A DNA stretch of 64,000 bases from Hyaloscypha bicolor E (GCF_002865645.1 NW_020194512.1:1585119-1649118); one strand, 5' to 3'; shown: positions 10,909 to 24,009, counted from the stretch's first letter. Notes: generated by a model from the letters alone, not told the origin. Numbers and translations are program-made.

Positions 10909-11274
10909 CGTTCACACAGATGGCGAGAGGTTGTACCCCTCATACGCCGGCGGCTTCGATGATTTGTCTGGTAATGTAGCAGCTTTGTGCAAATCGCTAG
11001 ATCCGAATCGATGATATCAGGCTGGCAGAGTCTGCTGCAGGTTCGAGAAGGTACGTTCGAATATTGTTCTGGGAGAAGTGGCGTATAATGATGTCGAGCT
11101 GGCTATCTTAAAGTTGCCAGCTTCAGCCTTCTGTGGGTGATATTCTGAAAAGGACGCTAGTGAAGTTGAGGGCAGGGGGGTTCATCCTCTCGTCCTCCAA
11201 CCTTCACGAGGATTCCCTGCAAATTTATGGGAACATGAAACAATCGTGTTTGCGGGAACTGGTCCATAAGTGAA
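10909..11274. promoter_or_regulatory. Divergent intergenic region apl2 / small membrane protein
   Basis: 366 bases between two opposed start codons. It must hold both promoters. No specific site recognised. Confidence 0.4.
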
Positions 11275-11765
11275 ATGGTAAGGGGCATCTTCTCTTCTTC
11301 AACTGAATATCATGGGTCTGATCAAGTTCTCACAGGCAAATCTACCAAATCTTCGCCGACTGTTCGTCGAAGCTAGAACTGAAGCAGAAGAAAGTCAATA
11401 TTCAAGAAATGCGGTCAGTCATGTTGTTTCATAAGTTATCCAATTAGGCTTATATGTTGCAGTTCTACAACATTGTCCTCTTCATGTCTTCTGTGGCCGT
11501 GTTCAGTCTCGTTGCACAACGTATCAACAAGGCAAATTCCTGATGAAAGCTGCCAACGAAGACTGTCCTCGAGTTATTTACGAGTCTGGATGGAAGAGCT
11601 CTACCATTTGGCATCCTCAAGGTCTCCCGATGCTGGGTGAGGCGTAGGTTCTGGTGCTGTGCAGATATGGTTACGCAACGTAAGTGGTTGGATGACCGCA
11701 TTGCGAAAGAAGTGGCACGATTATCGACAGAGGGTCTGAAGACTGCAAGTCTTGGCGAAGCTTGA
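11275..11765 (+). CDS. Small single-pass membrane protein, possibly mitochondrial
   Basis: My model has an exon that is only the ATG (11275-11277), a strong GTAAGG donor, an acceptor TTCTCACAG, then exons 11336-11413, 11463-11520 and 11665-11765. The product is 79 aa. It begins MANLPNLRRLFVEARTEAEE, has a hydrophobic segment (FYNIVLFMSSVAVFSLVA) and ends in a basic/amphipathic tail (QRKWLDDRIAKEVARLSTEG). Without the third intron, exon 3 would end early at RINKANS near 11540. An ATG at 11312 inside intron 1 is another possible start. The Arg-rich N-terminus plus one membrane segment suggests an organelle membrane protein, but I recognise no family. All parts are too short to stand out as open frames. 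Confidence 0.5.
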
Positions 11766-12002
11766 AATGGACAGCCTTGCCAAGAGGGGATGTCAGTGGA
11801 TGATTTGTCCTATTCAGCATACAGCTCAACTCTAATACACGCCAAAACCGTCTTCATAATCGGTTACATTGCCGTCGAAGTTCCCACCATTGATCCTCCG
11901 ACCTCATCATGGCCTTCCTCCATCAATACAAACAAGCCTGCATCCTGTCCCAAAGTCCTTGGCTGGTGCCTCAATATGTTCATCGAATCCAGCTTCGTCC
12001 CC

Positions 12003-12405
12003 TCAGTCCTTGGTCCCCGTCACAACCTCCCCCGTTGTATCTTTGCCCGGTGCCACCGCTTGATTCCCCTCCTGCCTTTGCTTCTCCCATTGTTCAGGTG
12101 TAAAACATTTCGGGGTCCAGGCGTGAATAGCCGCAATTTCGGTCTTCAGTGCAGTATTAACCAGCCGATGTCTTGCCAGTGTTGTCTTCTTCTCAAATTG
12201 AGGCGATACTATGATTGCAGAAAATGCTTGACCACAGCCACCTGCAATTCTGATCAGTAAGTGTCCGTATCAAGTTTGGGACAATGGAGGGGCATAGTGG
12301 GGCAGAAATACCAGACATATCCTCGATTTCGACATGCGTAGCCTGAAGTTGCTCTGTAATTTTGGCCCTCAGACCAACCTCCGTGACTCCAGGCTCTCCC
12401 ACCAT
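12003..12405 (-). CDS. BolA family protein (Bol2/Fra2-like)
   Basis: Exons 12405-12312 and 12241-12003 (70-base intron) give 110 aa. Residues 1-32 ([21 protein letters not shown]) and the second exon ([13 protein letters not shown], then [15 protein letters not shown] and [14 protein letters not shown]) are the complete BolA fold. The Cys in GCGQ, the RHR block and the conserved His in IHA are all present. The KCFTPEQW ending resembles the cytosolic BOLA2/Fra2 branch, which works with monothiol glutaredoxins in iron-sulfur trafficking and iron sensing. No mitochondrial presequence is included from the ATG at 12405, though the frame is open a little further upstream. A short disordered tail follows the domain. 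Divergent from nif3 with 219 bases between start codons. Confidence 0.88.
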
Positions 12406-12624
12406 TGTAAAATGCAGGTTGGCACCAGACAAAATTGTCGTTGTTCTCCCAAGAAAGTTGATGCGAAATCAAGCCCGGTCTCACGAGCAAACCTCGCAAA
12501 CAATGCCTTCAAGGCGGCCGCTTCCCAATTCGGCCAACGTGACTTCCCAAAAACATGTAAATGTAAAAATGCCATGATTTATAGATCTGTGCTTCGAAAT
12601 TCTATTCACTCCTTTCGAGCATCG

Positions 12625-13789
12625 ATGTCAACAATGCCTGCGTCAATCCCAAGGGTGTCACCCTTTACCCAGGCGGTTGTACAGGCAATGCGGAAGCTGT
12701 AAGTCACGTTTCTTGTGGGCTTCACTGGAGACTAACTGTTGATAGGTACCCCGAGAAGCTCGCAGACAGCAGCTTTGACAATACCGGACGTACGTAGCTA
12801 TCTCTCTGTACCATTTGAAGAGACTAAACATTTTAAAGTCCTTCTCGAAGCACCGTATCGACAGCAACATCTCAAGAACTCAGTCCTTCTCACGGTGGAC
12901 CTCACAAAAGCCGTAGCAGATGAAGCAATCAACAGAGGAGACTCGGTGATTATTGCATATCGTGGGTTCTATCCTTCTTGAATTGTGCTGGATTATCACA
13001 AAGTAACAAATGCAAAGATCCAATCATCTTCCGGCCTCTGAAGTCCCTCACTCAAGCAAATTCTCAGCAACACTCCCTTCTACGGCTCGCTCAAGAAGGC
13101 ATCAGCGTGTACAGCCCTCATACGGCAGTAGATGCTGTGGGTTTGAATGAATGGCTAGCAGACATCGTGACTTGCAGTAACGAGTTTGGAAATCCTGGGT
13201 AAGTCTCAAGCCCAGCCACCATTCTTCTCTGACGGTATTCAGAGCAAGTAAAACCACTGTCCATGAGAGATCCGTGATCACTCCCATCAAAGATGCCGTA
13301 GAAGGATTCGAAGGTGCCGGATATGGCAAAATCGTGCGTTTCCGCACCCCGCAAAAGCTTGGAGATATCATCGGTCGAATTACCTCTGGGCTTGTACTCC
13401 CCAGTCTCCACGTTGCCGTTCCACAATCTGTCACAGCCGACAAGTCTCAGATCAAGATCTCTTCCATTGGACTCTGTGCAGGATCCGGTAGCATGCTCAA
13501 TGGACTGGATGTCGACTTGCTCTTCACGGGAGAACTAAGCCATCACGAAGCACTGGCTGCGATTGAACAAGGGAAGTGTGTCATCACCACTTTTCACAGC
13601 AATACCGAGAGGCTATACTTGATGACGACCATGCAAAATAAGCTGTTTCCGGAGATTCGAAAACAGATCGATGCCTCGATTAAAGCAGGTACTTGGGAAC
13701 AAGGCCTGACGATGGACTTTCAAATCGACGCGAGCCATGTTGATAGAGATCCTTTCGAGATGGTTGCTAGTCATCGAAAGGAATGGTGA
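12625..13789 (+). CDS. nif3: NIF3 family protein (Ngg1-interacting factor 3 homologue)
   Basis: Exons 12625-12698, 12746-12789, 12839-12961, 13018-13198 and 13243-13789 give 322 aa. Every junction is in frame. NIF3 signatures are restored across splice sites: SSFDNTGLLLEAP, SVIIAYHPIIFRPLKSLT, YSPHTAVDAV, then the C-terminal half with GLCAGSGSMLNGLDVDL, FTGELSHHEALAA and TTFHSNTERL. The His in YHP, the His in SPHTAVD, the Asp after it, and the HSNTE His/Glu are the family's metal ligands. The family has a conserved di-metal core and unknown enzymatic role (bacterial members are called GTP cyclohydrolase type 2-like). Two bases of the start are ambiguous: a second in-frame ATG lies at 12634. 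Its stop faces vps51 at 83 bases. Confidence 0.92.
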
Positions 13790-13872
13790 TTGTAGACAAA
13801 ATTGGGAGTGTTGGCGTCTGAAAAGTATTTGCCTCTTGGGGTATCATTGTTAAGACTGTATTGTACCCGAAC

Positions 13873-14787
13873 CTATGATGATGTTGATTCTCCCGACTCT
13901 TTCACGTTTTCCCAACTCCTCTCACTTGGCGCTTCACCCCTTATCGCGGCCTCTCCATCCTCAATGCAATCCACAACATCCGGACCCCCAACGCCTCTCT
14001 CCTTCCACCGCTCCAATAACGTCAACGCCGGCTCCCACATCGTCCTGGCCTCCTCCTCCTTCCCCTGCTTCACCAACGCCCTCATCTTCTCCGGCGTCCC
14101 CAAAACCCTAATCACCACCTCCTTCATCTTCTCTCTCCTACTCTCCTTTTCCCTTTCTTCTTCATCCCCTCCCTCTCCTCCACCTTTCTCCACCTGCCCC
14201 CTCATCTCCTCTCTAACCTTCTCCGCCATCTCATAAATCCTCGCAATAGCGGGATCAAGCGTACTAGCCATCGGATTCAACGGGCCCATATTCTCTCTCA
14301 TCCTGCGTATCGTATCCGTCGCCGCAATCAACTTGCTATAATTATCATACACCAACGCCTTCTTCTCCGCATCCAGGGCTCTGATATCCGTTAATATGCC
14401 ATTATACGTCCGCAACAACTCCCCTAAACTCTGGGTTTCGAGGACATGTTTGGTGTATTGTGGGGCAGAGAAGTTCGGTGCGTCGAGCTCGGAGTCGAGA
14501 ACGTCGGAGGCGGAGTCGTGGATCGATGAGATGGAGCTGGAGTCGTCTGCTAGTTTTGGGGATGCGGAAGGGTTCGGAGAGCCGGTGGATTGGGATTGCA
14601 GGTTGTAGTACTCGCGCAACGCGGCGCGGTTGCGTTTTGGGGGGGCTTGGAGGGGAGCCCGTGAGGGAGAGCCGTCTGTTGAGCGGGTTTGTTCGAGAGA
14701 GGGCCGCGAGGAGGTGGTCGGGGTGGAGATCTGAGGGATTCGGCGGCCGTTCACGGAGGTGTCGCGGGGGCTGGCTATGGTTGACAT
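13873..14787 (-). CDS. vps51: Vps51, GARP tethering complex subunit
   Basis: A single-exon gene of 304 aa. After a Ser/Pro-rich N-terminus (1-80) comes the Vps51 core: FSAPQYTKHVLETQSLGELL, then ILTDIRALDAEKKALVYDNY and SKLIAATDTIRRMRENMGP. This coiled-coil region binds the other GARP subunits and the t-SNARE. The C-terminal third is charged and helical, with a highly acidic/basic patch. GARP tethers endosome-derived vesicles at the trans-Golgi. The protein is short like other fungal Vps51 proteins and lacks the long C-terminal region of animal homologues. It is divergent from rmi1 with a 254-base shared upstream region. Confidence 0.88.
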   Translation of the reverse strand: MSTIASPRDTSVNGRRIPQISTPTTSSRPSLEQTRSTDGSPSRAPLQAPPKRNRAALREYYNLQSQSTGSPNPSASPKLADDSSSISSIHDSASDVLDSELDAPNFSAPQYTKHVLETQSLGELLRTYNGILTDIRALDAEKKALVYDNYSKLIAATDTIRRMRENMGPLNPMASTLDPAIARIYEMAEKVREEMRGQVEKGGGEGGDEEEREKESRREKMKEVVIRVLGTPEKMRALVKQGKEEEARTMWEPALTLLERWKERGVGGPDVVDCIEDGEAAIRGEAPSERSWENVKESGESTSS

Positions 14788-15041
14788 TCTGGTTGCGGGA
14801 GCGGATATGCTGTTATCGAGAATGCATTGGAGGTGATGTTGTGGTGGGGTTTGTGTTGATGTAAGGTGTGGTGTTGAACAGAGGTGACCTCAAAAAAGGA
14901 GGCGAGGCTCGCTTGCAGCCTTGCGTTCATAACCTCCTCTCTTCTACCAACCTACAACATCCCTGGGGCAATCTTCAACCCTCCCCTCAAAACTTAACGA
15001 TGAGTGTATCGCTCTCTCAACCCAGTCCTACCTAACACAAG

Positions 15042-15824
15042 ATGGCCAACCCTCCAACCCTGGCCCAACTAACGGCGTCCCTGACCTCCCTCGGCCTCCC
15101 CACACCCCACCCCTCTTTCCTATCTCCAATCCTCGCCAACGGCCTCCAAAAGAAGACCCCCCTGCCCGGCCTCATCGCAACCGCTAAGCTCCGTCTCCTC
15201 TGCGCCGACTTCTCCTCACCTCTCATCCTCGCATCAAACCCTGCACCCCCAGCATTCCCACCAAACATCACCGACGTCAAGATTCCAGCACGGAAACTGG
15301 ACAGAGATGTGGTTGTTCAGGTGCTAGATGTAGAGGATATAGGGAAGAGCAAATGGTCGCAGATTGAGTTGCTTGAGAGTGTGAGGAAGGGAGAGACGAC
15401 CAAGGGGAGGGAGGTTATTCGTGTTGTTCCGAATGAGGAGAATCGGCTGCCTTCTTCTGCTTCTACTCAAGCGATAGGAACCCAGGCGGCGGGTAGGCAA
15501 GGAGAGGGAGGGAAAGAGGGACCGTTCAAATTGCTGATGCAGGATTGTAAAGGGAATAGGGTGTATGGATTTGAGTTGCACAAGGTACAGAAGGTGGAGT
15601 ATCCGCCGGGGATGGGCATTGGCTGTAAGATTTTGTTGAAGAGGGGGAGTCAGATCGCTAGGGGGATGGTGCTGTTAGAGCCGGAGAGGACGGTGGTGTT
15701 GGGGGGTAGGATTGACGGGTTGGACAAAGCTTGGAGGGAGGGGTGGGAGCAGAGACTTAGGGAGCTAGTTGAGAGAGAGACAAGGGGGAGGGGTGGAGGT
15801 GAGGATTTGATGGACGAGGATTGA
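15042..15824 (+). CDS. rmi1: Rmi1, RecQ-mediated genome instability protein 1
   Basis: A single exon of 260 aa. The N-terminal helical part (TLAQLTASLTSLGLPTPHP) leads into the OB-fold region: LPPNITDVKI-like text, then VVVQVLDVEDIGKSKWSQIE, FKLLMQDCKGNRVYGFEL, and YPPGMGIGCKILLKRGSQIA with LLEPERTVVLGGRIDGLD. This is the domain that binds topoisomerase III and the RecQ helicase (Sgs1/BLM) in the dissolvasome. It has only this N-terminal module, as in yeast Rmi1. A low-complexity Gln/Gly-rich insert separates two OB strands. Very high GC with long C-runs at the 5' end contrasts with the next gene. It converges with the MAP kinase gene. Confidence 0.87.
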   Translation: MANPPTLAQLTASLTSLGLPTPHPSFLSPILANGLQKKTPLPGLIATAKLRLLCADFSSPLILASNPAPPAFPPNITDVKIPARKLDRDVVVQVLDVEDIGKSKWSQIELLESVRKGETTKGREVIRVVPNEENRLPSSASTQAIGTQAAGRQGEGGKEGPFKLLMQDCKGNRVYGFELHKVQKVEYPPGMGIGCKILLKRGSQIARGMVLLEPERTVVLGGRIDGLDKAWREGWEQRLRELVERETRGRGGGEDLMDED

Positions 15825-16385
15825 GTGTTGCGAGAGTGTGGAGTAGTGTGTGTAAAGAAATGGAGTGTTGGACTTGCATGATTTTCATTACAGGTGTTAG
15901 GACTGGGGACGCAAGGGAGCATTTAGAAGGTTCATGATACCATAGAAGATTCGGAAGGCTGATCAACAAGAAGTCACACAAATACAATTAGCTGTTTGAA
16001 AGTGAAACATTGCGATCTATGAGTTTTATAGCCCAATCCTAGGGAAGACCGGACCGCACCAGACATAGTTGACGCATCCTTTCATGAAAACGCAGCTCGA
16101 AGCGTGAATGAACATGATCTCGTGCCAGTCGTAACTCTTTGTACTTGCCGTATGAAAGGGAGATCCACCAACACCACAATTGCTGCCCAATATCCTCTCC
16201 GCTTTAAAGCGATCATGAAACTACACACGCCATTTACGACCAGCCTCTCGATATCCTCGCAAGCAATGTGTGGAGATGATGAACCGTACCCAATCAAGCT
16301 AAAGACCACAATTCAAATGCTCCATGTCCAAATGGTACATTTTCCAGCAGGATCCATAAGCAAAGTTATGCACCCGATGCACCAT
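15825..16385. other. Convergent 3' region rmi1 / MAP kinase
   Basis: 561 bases between two stop codons. It holds both 3' UTRs. No further gene recognised. Confidence 0.5.
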
Positions 16386-17731
<1,346 letters not shown>

Positions 17732-19966
17732 CTTGGAGAAGATATATCCCGCAGTCTTTATCTAGACGATAGAGCAAGCAGCTTTGCAATGATTGCTTTC
17801 GTCTGGCTGCAATCGGTGTTGCAGACAGCGAGTGCAAATTTGCAGTTCGAAGGGGAGTATCGAAATTTTCGTTTCGAAAAGTGTGCCGAGTTCGAAGTCT
17901 CTTCTGTTTCTTTGTCGAGCTCGTGGTGAACTCTTAGCGTCAAAGCAGAAGACAGTGAATTGCACTTCAGCCTTCCCGAAACGTCTTGTCAAATATCCCG
18001 TCTAGTCGTATATTCTCCGCACTTCTTTATCATCCAAAGTATGTCCGATATATAACTTCGTCCAGCCTGATGGGATGGTCTTGAGGTTGGACGTCTCTCG
18101 TCTCTCGTCAATCAAGACACAAATTTGCGCTCGGCCCTGCCAGGAATGCTCGATTGTCGCAGCTTCTGTGTGTGCCTCGGAAGTTCAGAGAGCAGCCGCA
18201 GGAGATGTGGAGGCGGTTCGCCGCTCGTTGCTGCTTTGACAGTCTTCTAGATGAAAGGCGCAGAATCAGTACAGTTCTTGTCCGCTTTCTTCTCGTCTCC
18301 CCATGTTCTCCTGCCCTTTGTGCAAGCTTCGAGAAGGCTGGGCTTGCGCTTCTGCTCTACCGAATGCGTGCGCAGAGGTTGAGGCTCAAATGCTTCATCT
18401 GATACTGCCCGTGGTTCTAGAAGAGAAGTGGCCGTACCTGTAATCTCCAGCTCTGTGATGCAGATCTCGACGTCGAGTTGCCCCGCTACAAGGATGCAGC
18501 GCCTTTCTCGGGTGTTCCAGTCGTGCAGAGTGCGCAGAGGCCGACGAGTGCAGCTCGGGGTGGATGGGCAGGTGGATCAACGTCGCAAGGCCGCGAAGAT
18601 GTTGGAGAGAGGCAGAGGGCAGATGGCAGAGGGCAGAGGGCAGCGGCGACTCGTCACGATGTTGCTTTGAACGCTGGAGTTGGAGTTGCAGTGGAGTTGG
18701 AGGTCCACGGTCTGGCTGCAACTCCAGCAAGGAGGGGGCTTGGCCGGACGCAGGCCTAGTCGGCGTGGGTCCGTGGCTACTGTACTGTAGTCTGCTACTA
18801 GTCTCCCTGGACCTTTTTGGGCCCGGGGTCCTCTGGGTCCTCCTCTGGGTCGTCCCCTTCGATCCTGTTCAGTAGTACCGCCCCTGTGTGGAATCCCCGC
18901 CAGCGTATCAGAGCCCCTGGCGTGCGCCCTCGATCGTCACTGGCTCGCTGAGGCCTTTGATGTTTGGTCTCTAAGCGCCAGCTTCAATCACACATCACTC
19001 CTCGGGCCGGGCCTGGCTTTGGGGTCGGAAAGAGAACGCCACTGCCCCCCCTCATGGCAAAGGGCGCCTGTTTCACCCTCGAGAACCGTTTCATGACTGG
19101 CCCCCGATGTGACCAACAGTTGTGACCAAGTGTTGCCTTGTATAATAAATCTGCAGATGCCAGCCACACCATCCAACCAGACGACGCGAGCGAGGTACGG
19201 TACGTCTGGCAGATGGACTCCTGTAGCTGCCCGCCGCCCGTTCCTGCACGGCCTGCCAGGGTGTCTAACTTTCGATCTAACGTGCAGCCTTGCATGCAAA
19301 ATCGTTCCCTGCAGTACCCGTGAGGGTTCGACTAACCTTGTGACCCCGTTCGCGGAGACCGAGCTCTGCTCTGTACCAGAATCAATCCCAATCGGGGTGA
19401 CGACCACCCATTGTGGGATCTAATCGAGTTGGTCCTCAGCGGCAGATCAGCCCCCAAGTGTCTCAAAGATCCCCAAATTTTCCGCATTAAGGTCCGAAGC
19501 TTCAATCGAATAGTCTCGGAAGCTATTAAGTGCCGGTAGAATCATGCGCTGCCACGAGAAGGGTGGTTGGGTCCGTCCACTGAATGGTTGTTTTGCCCAT
19601 GTTTTGACCCTTCGGTTTGAACGCTTGTTCGTCTCAACTTGCATCCCTACCCTGACCGCCCTATATTATCGTCTCCTATACCCCGGTCACGGCCACGGCC
19701 TTCGGGAAGACCGATCTTTACATCTGCTACTGCAGATCAACGACATGGCATCTAATCTGGGACATCATACAGGCATAGTCTACGCGAGGCAAAAGATTCA
19801 ATAGACCTCTGTGCCAAGAAGATATATTGCGCAGCCAGTTCAGTTGCGTGACTAGGATATTCTTTCTATGGTGCTACATGATTTACTTCCCGACGTCGGC
19901 TACTAACAAATCATTGAATGATCTAGAGATATCAGCATATGGCCATGACTCCAATCGACAGCAAGA
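17732..19966. other. Long upstream region of the MAP kinase; no gene supported
   Basis: 2.2 kb without a convincing gene. Frames on both strands are short and low in family signal. At 18611-18645 there is a short direct repeat built on GGCAGAG(GG). The stretch at 18430-18870 is GC-rich. The 3' flank of sec24 occupies the last few hundred bases. Confidence 0.5.
18611..18645. repeat. Short GGCAGAG direct repeat
   Basis: Five near-copies of GGCAGAG or GGGCAGA follow each other within 35 bases. Simple-sequence origin. Confidence 0.5.
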
Positions 19967-22892
19967 TTAGCTCACCTTGTCCCTCAATGTGCCCATCCAT
20001 TGTTGGAAACTCATTCCTTGATCTGCCCTGTCTTCCACCAACAACGTCTGCGCCCACAACTTCAAGCTTGGGTCTCCATCTTCCCGAATGACATATAAGT
20101 GCGGTACGATGATGCTGCCAACGCTTCGAGACCTGTAGTCTTTGCTCTTCTGGACAACTGCCCGAATTCGCTCATTGAAATCATTGTCCAATTCCGGCAA
20201 CGTGCTCTTTCCAACCTTGAGCTTAGTCCGGTCCGCGATATCGAAGACATCTGCCAGCAATTGGGGTACTGCTTCACGGCCAACCCAGAGGAACTGTGTT
20301 TGGCCGTCATCAATAAGGTAAAGACCATACGGCACAAGTCGCTCCGAGGAAAGATTGTGAGGCGGTGGAAGGACAATTAGGCCCGTCTCTGGATCTGGGA
20401 CGCCAGCATTATCAGGCATATCATGTAATGAGTATAGTCTTGGGTAGATATACTGCATCAGCAGTGGAAGAGGTAAAGTTGATAATTGGCAAAGTGCAGC
20501 CGACCGAAGATCCGATGGGATCTGAGCAGATTTCCGGAGACCAACGTTCTTAATGAGACCGAGGAATAGAACAGGCAGCCCGCGAAGATTCGCAGGGAAC
20601 TGTAGACCACCGCCCCCCATGTTGCCACCAGCAAGCTCTTTCTTGAATGTTTGGAGTAGTTCGATGAGCTTTGATTGGAGGGCGTCACGGGCCGCCTCGA
20701 GCCCGCTGCTCAAGGATCGCTCAACAGCCTTGTGGCTGAAGAACGTCGTGATGGCGCACTGGTCGGCTGATGCATAAACATCGGCGAGGTTGGTTGTCGT
20801 CGGTAAAGCGAGAGTCATAACTCGAATTCGTCGTTCTCCATTGCTTGTTGTGTGCAAGACGGCAGTTTGCATGCAAACAAAGTTCTTCGTCAAGCTTTCG
20901 TCAATAGCAACTTCAACAACGTAACTCTGGTCTCTTGGGAAAGCGGGGAAAGCACAGAGATCCGAGCTGCGGTTGAAGAAATTGCCGTAGAAGGTGCTCA
21001 TTCTCAAACCAGTAGTAGCACGAACACGGAGGACTGCCTCGAGACCAATTTCAGCAGAGAGGTAATCACTGAATTCGGTAGCGAATTTGATGGCATCCTC
21101 GCTTCGCCCAGCATTCCACCCAGGGTAGAAATAAGTTTGTCCACCAGTGTATCTCGGAAGATTGCTGAGAGACGCCACGTCCTGGTATTGGGAAGAGAAA
21201 AGGAACATATCGATCGAGACTTGATTCTTCGAACACTCCACAGCAAAACTCTTGTAGAAACTGTTACCAGTTTGAAGAAGACTGTTTTCCTTGCCGGTTC
21301 CGAGTAGTTTCTTATCCTCGCGCATTTCCAGCTTTCCGTATCCAACATTTGGTAATGAAGCAGTGACAACGGTAATCTTTCCTCCGAGTGGAGAAATGAG
21401 CTTATGTCCAGCGCGTAAAGCAGAACCCATACATGAGCCATTGTTTGTGTTGTTCTGGAACATGGTGGGAAGTTGTTGCAAGAATTTCTCGACACTCAAT
21501 CTGCTTTCTGACAAGGGGACCAAAAGCTCCTGTGGAATGGGTAAGAATGGCTCGTCAAGATCGCTAACAACAAGCATCTGGGTCTCTCCGTTTTCCTCGG
21601 AATCTTTCGGGACGGCGAAATAGTGCAGGCTTGAATCTACCGCCATGAATCCGACACGGGTCCTTCGATCGGCGTTTGGTATTCTGTTAAGGCTGTCCAA
21701 AATTGTTCTAGCGCTAGTAGCAAGAAGACCACATGATACGGAGGCATAGCTGACATCGAACAAGAAAAGGTACACCAAAGGCTGGGGAGGGCGGACCATG
21801 TACTCTTGCGGCGCAACGAATTCCACAACGGCATGATTAAGTTCAGGTCTTTGCCATCGGTCAACGCTTTTCTGCGCAGCTGCATCCCAATCGAAGGCCT
21901 GCGGAACATCATTCGTCAAATTGCACATATTGCATCTCCACCTGTGCCCGTGGTCAAGGAAGGTGACATAGGGATTGATATAGGACCGACACCTTCGGCA
22001 ACGGGAAATGACCTGATCTTGAACGATGGGAACTGGGTCGTCGACATCATGGAGTGAAGTGTATGGTTGGATGACAAGGGCGAAAGGAAGTTTCGATTTC
22101 TTGAGGAGAGAGTGTGTGGTAGGAACCGCATTAAGAGTAGAACGGACGTATTTGGGGGGGCAATTTGCATCTGGAGAAGGGGTGACGCTTGACTTGAGAA
22201 GGGCATTAGCAGGCAACCTTTTTATTATAAAGATGGTAACTTACATTGGGAGGCAAAATAATGGGAGGAGGAGGTAGGTCTAATTCTGCCACGTTGAAAG
22301 GCTGATTGAGCAAGTCCGTTGGGTATAATTGATTCAAAATGGCGGGGCGAGCAGCAGCCTGTCCTGCTTGAGGCTGCCCGGGTTGAGCTCCTGGGAGAGG
22401 TGGCTGCCCCCCAACGCTCATCTGGCCCATTCCCTGAGTGATTCCACCAACACCTCCTGCTGCAGGAGCTCCAGGTCCTGGATACCCAGGTTCTGGAGCT
22501 TGATACCCCACACCGCCTCCATAGGGTGCTGCCGCAGGGTAACCTGACCCAGGCGTTCCTGGGGTAGCTCCTCCTACTTGGCCTCCGTATTGCGGCGCTC
22601 CATATCCTGGCTGCGCTTCTGGTTGAGCAGCATATCCGCCAAACGCTGGAGCTGGTGGTTGAAATGTTCCCCCAGCTTGAGGTTGACCACCCAAAGCAGA
22701 GTTGGCGCCTGCTCCGAAGTCATAAGCTTGCGCCGCATATCCTCTCTTCTTTTTCTTCCCGCCCTCATGTTCCTGTCCGGCGGGAGGAGGTGGAGATGTG
22801 GTTGCTGCGAAACCTTGTTGCACAGGGCTCTGTTGGGCATATTGATCTGCGGGAGGATAGCCCTGACCGTATCCATCCTGTGGCGCTGCCAT
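19967..22892 (-). CDS. sec24: Sec24, COPII coat cargo-selection subunit
   Basis: Exons 22892-22245 and 22192-19967 (52-base intron) give 957 aa. The first 210 residues are Gly/Pro/Gln/Tyr-rich and disordered. The second exon starts at [18 protein letters not shown]. The zinc finger uses C281, C284, C303 and C306 ([11 protein letters not shown] ... RWRCNMC). It is followed by the trunk ([13 protein letters not shown]), beta-sandwich, helical and gelsolin-like parts ([17 protein letters not shown]). Sec24 pairs with Sec23 and selects cargo at ER exit sites. The last residues DKVS come just before a possible GTGAGC donor, so the true C-terminus could differ by a few residues. It is divergent from the small membrane protein at 23429. 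Confidence 0.95.
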
Positions 22893-23428
22893 TGTTTGGT
22901 GAGTTTGCAGACTGATACGAACTTCTTCTCAGCCTTTCAAAGAATCACAAAGCTATGCTGTGATCGTCCGAACCTGTGAAATTGTGGTGTGGGCGAACTC
23001 GAGGAAAGGTACGGCCCCAACGCTTCGAAAGGTGGTCTACTTCAAGGAACACGTTGCGATATGCTCTCGACTTGCAATTGTCAAAATCTGGCCTCAGCTA
23101 CCACGGAGGAATACGAGTGCGATGGTGTCGGCATTCATGACATTGAAGGACGATGTTGCTTTGTGGTTTGTACAAGCTGGCCTTCAATGTCCTCATAAAA
23201 TTGTCGGCACGCATGAAATCTGGCTGATCACTGATCGCTTCAGTCACGTGTTGGCTCGACTTCACATGGAACACATGCAAGCTTAAGGAGCTGAAAGCCA
23301 CATTCCTCCTAGCTACACACGACTAATTTTAAAGAACGAGATCTCCTCTGGGTAACATTCAAAATCGATCATTCTCCTTGCGAAGCAAGTCTTTGCGCAA
23401 CAGTTGTCGCACAATCTTTCTCGCAATC
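22893..23428. promoter_or_regulatory. Divergent intergenic region sec24 / small membrane protein
   Basis: 536 bases between start codons. A CACGTG palindrome lies at 23245-23250, a possible bHLH site. Nothing else recognised. Confidence 0.35.
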
Positions 23429-24009
23429 ATGGCATGGGGACGCTCATCAACCCCTCCCCCACCTCGCTCAGCCTTGAGGTCAGTATTGCGCGCCCCTTTC
23501 AAGAGTCGGACTGACACAGTGCATAGCAAGCTCCTCCCTCTCGTTATACTCTTCATTGTTCTCGGCGCATTTGCCTTCGTTGGATACCACCTCTATCTCA
23601 CGTTCCAAAAGATATCCGATACGACCTCAGAGAAGATGCAATCTAAGAATGTAGTGTTCACCAAGGACGGCCTGAAGGTGGGAGTGAAGGAGATGAAGAC
23701 CGAGACCTACGTCGACACAACGCAGGGCTTCTTAGTCAAGGCGTGGAATCTAGCCGAATGGCCAAGCTACAAGTCGAGGCTTTGGAATCAAGAGGCAGCT
23801 ATCAACAGCGGAAAAGAAACACCAAAAGCCGAGTCCAGAAATCCGTGAGTACTCTTTTCAATTGAAAGATCCAGAGCCATTGTTGTCCTTCGGCGTGGCG
23901 ATCTAATTGGAAAGCTGCAACTCAATTACAAATCAATACAAACCTGGGGACGTAAGCTAACCTCTGAGGCAGATTCTCAAGACACTCCTCCTCCACATCC
24001 ACAAAATAA
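23429..24009 (+). CDS. Small conserved-looking single-pass membrane protein
   Basis: Exons 23429-23478, 23527-23844 and 23973-24009 give 134 aa. The first intron is 48 bases, so reading through it leaves an open frame. It is called because it has a GTCAGT donor, a CTGAC branch site and a GCATAG acceptor. The second has a strong GTGAGT donor and a GCTAACC branch. After a Pro/Ser-rich start comes a membrane segment (LLPLVILFIVLGAFAFVGY), then a soluble part with KDGLKVGVKEM and an acidic/aromatic stretch ending near VKAWNLAEWPSYKSRLW. The last exon adds a Ser/Thr-rich tail. I do not recognise a named family. The orientation of the segment suggests an organelle or ER membrane anchor. Confidence 0.7.

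Noticed and set aside
18395..18875. Overlapping frames in the GC-rich part upstream of the MAP kinase
   Set aside because: Several overlapping frames on both strands of similar length, all with biased composition, indicate GC-driven chance frames.
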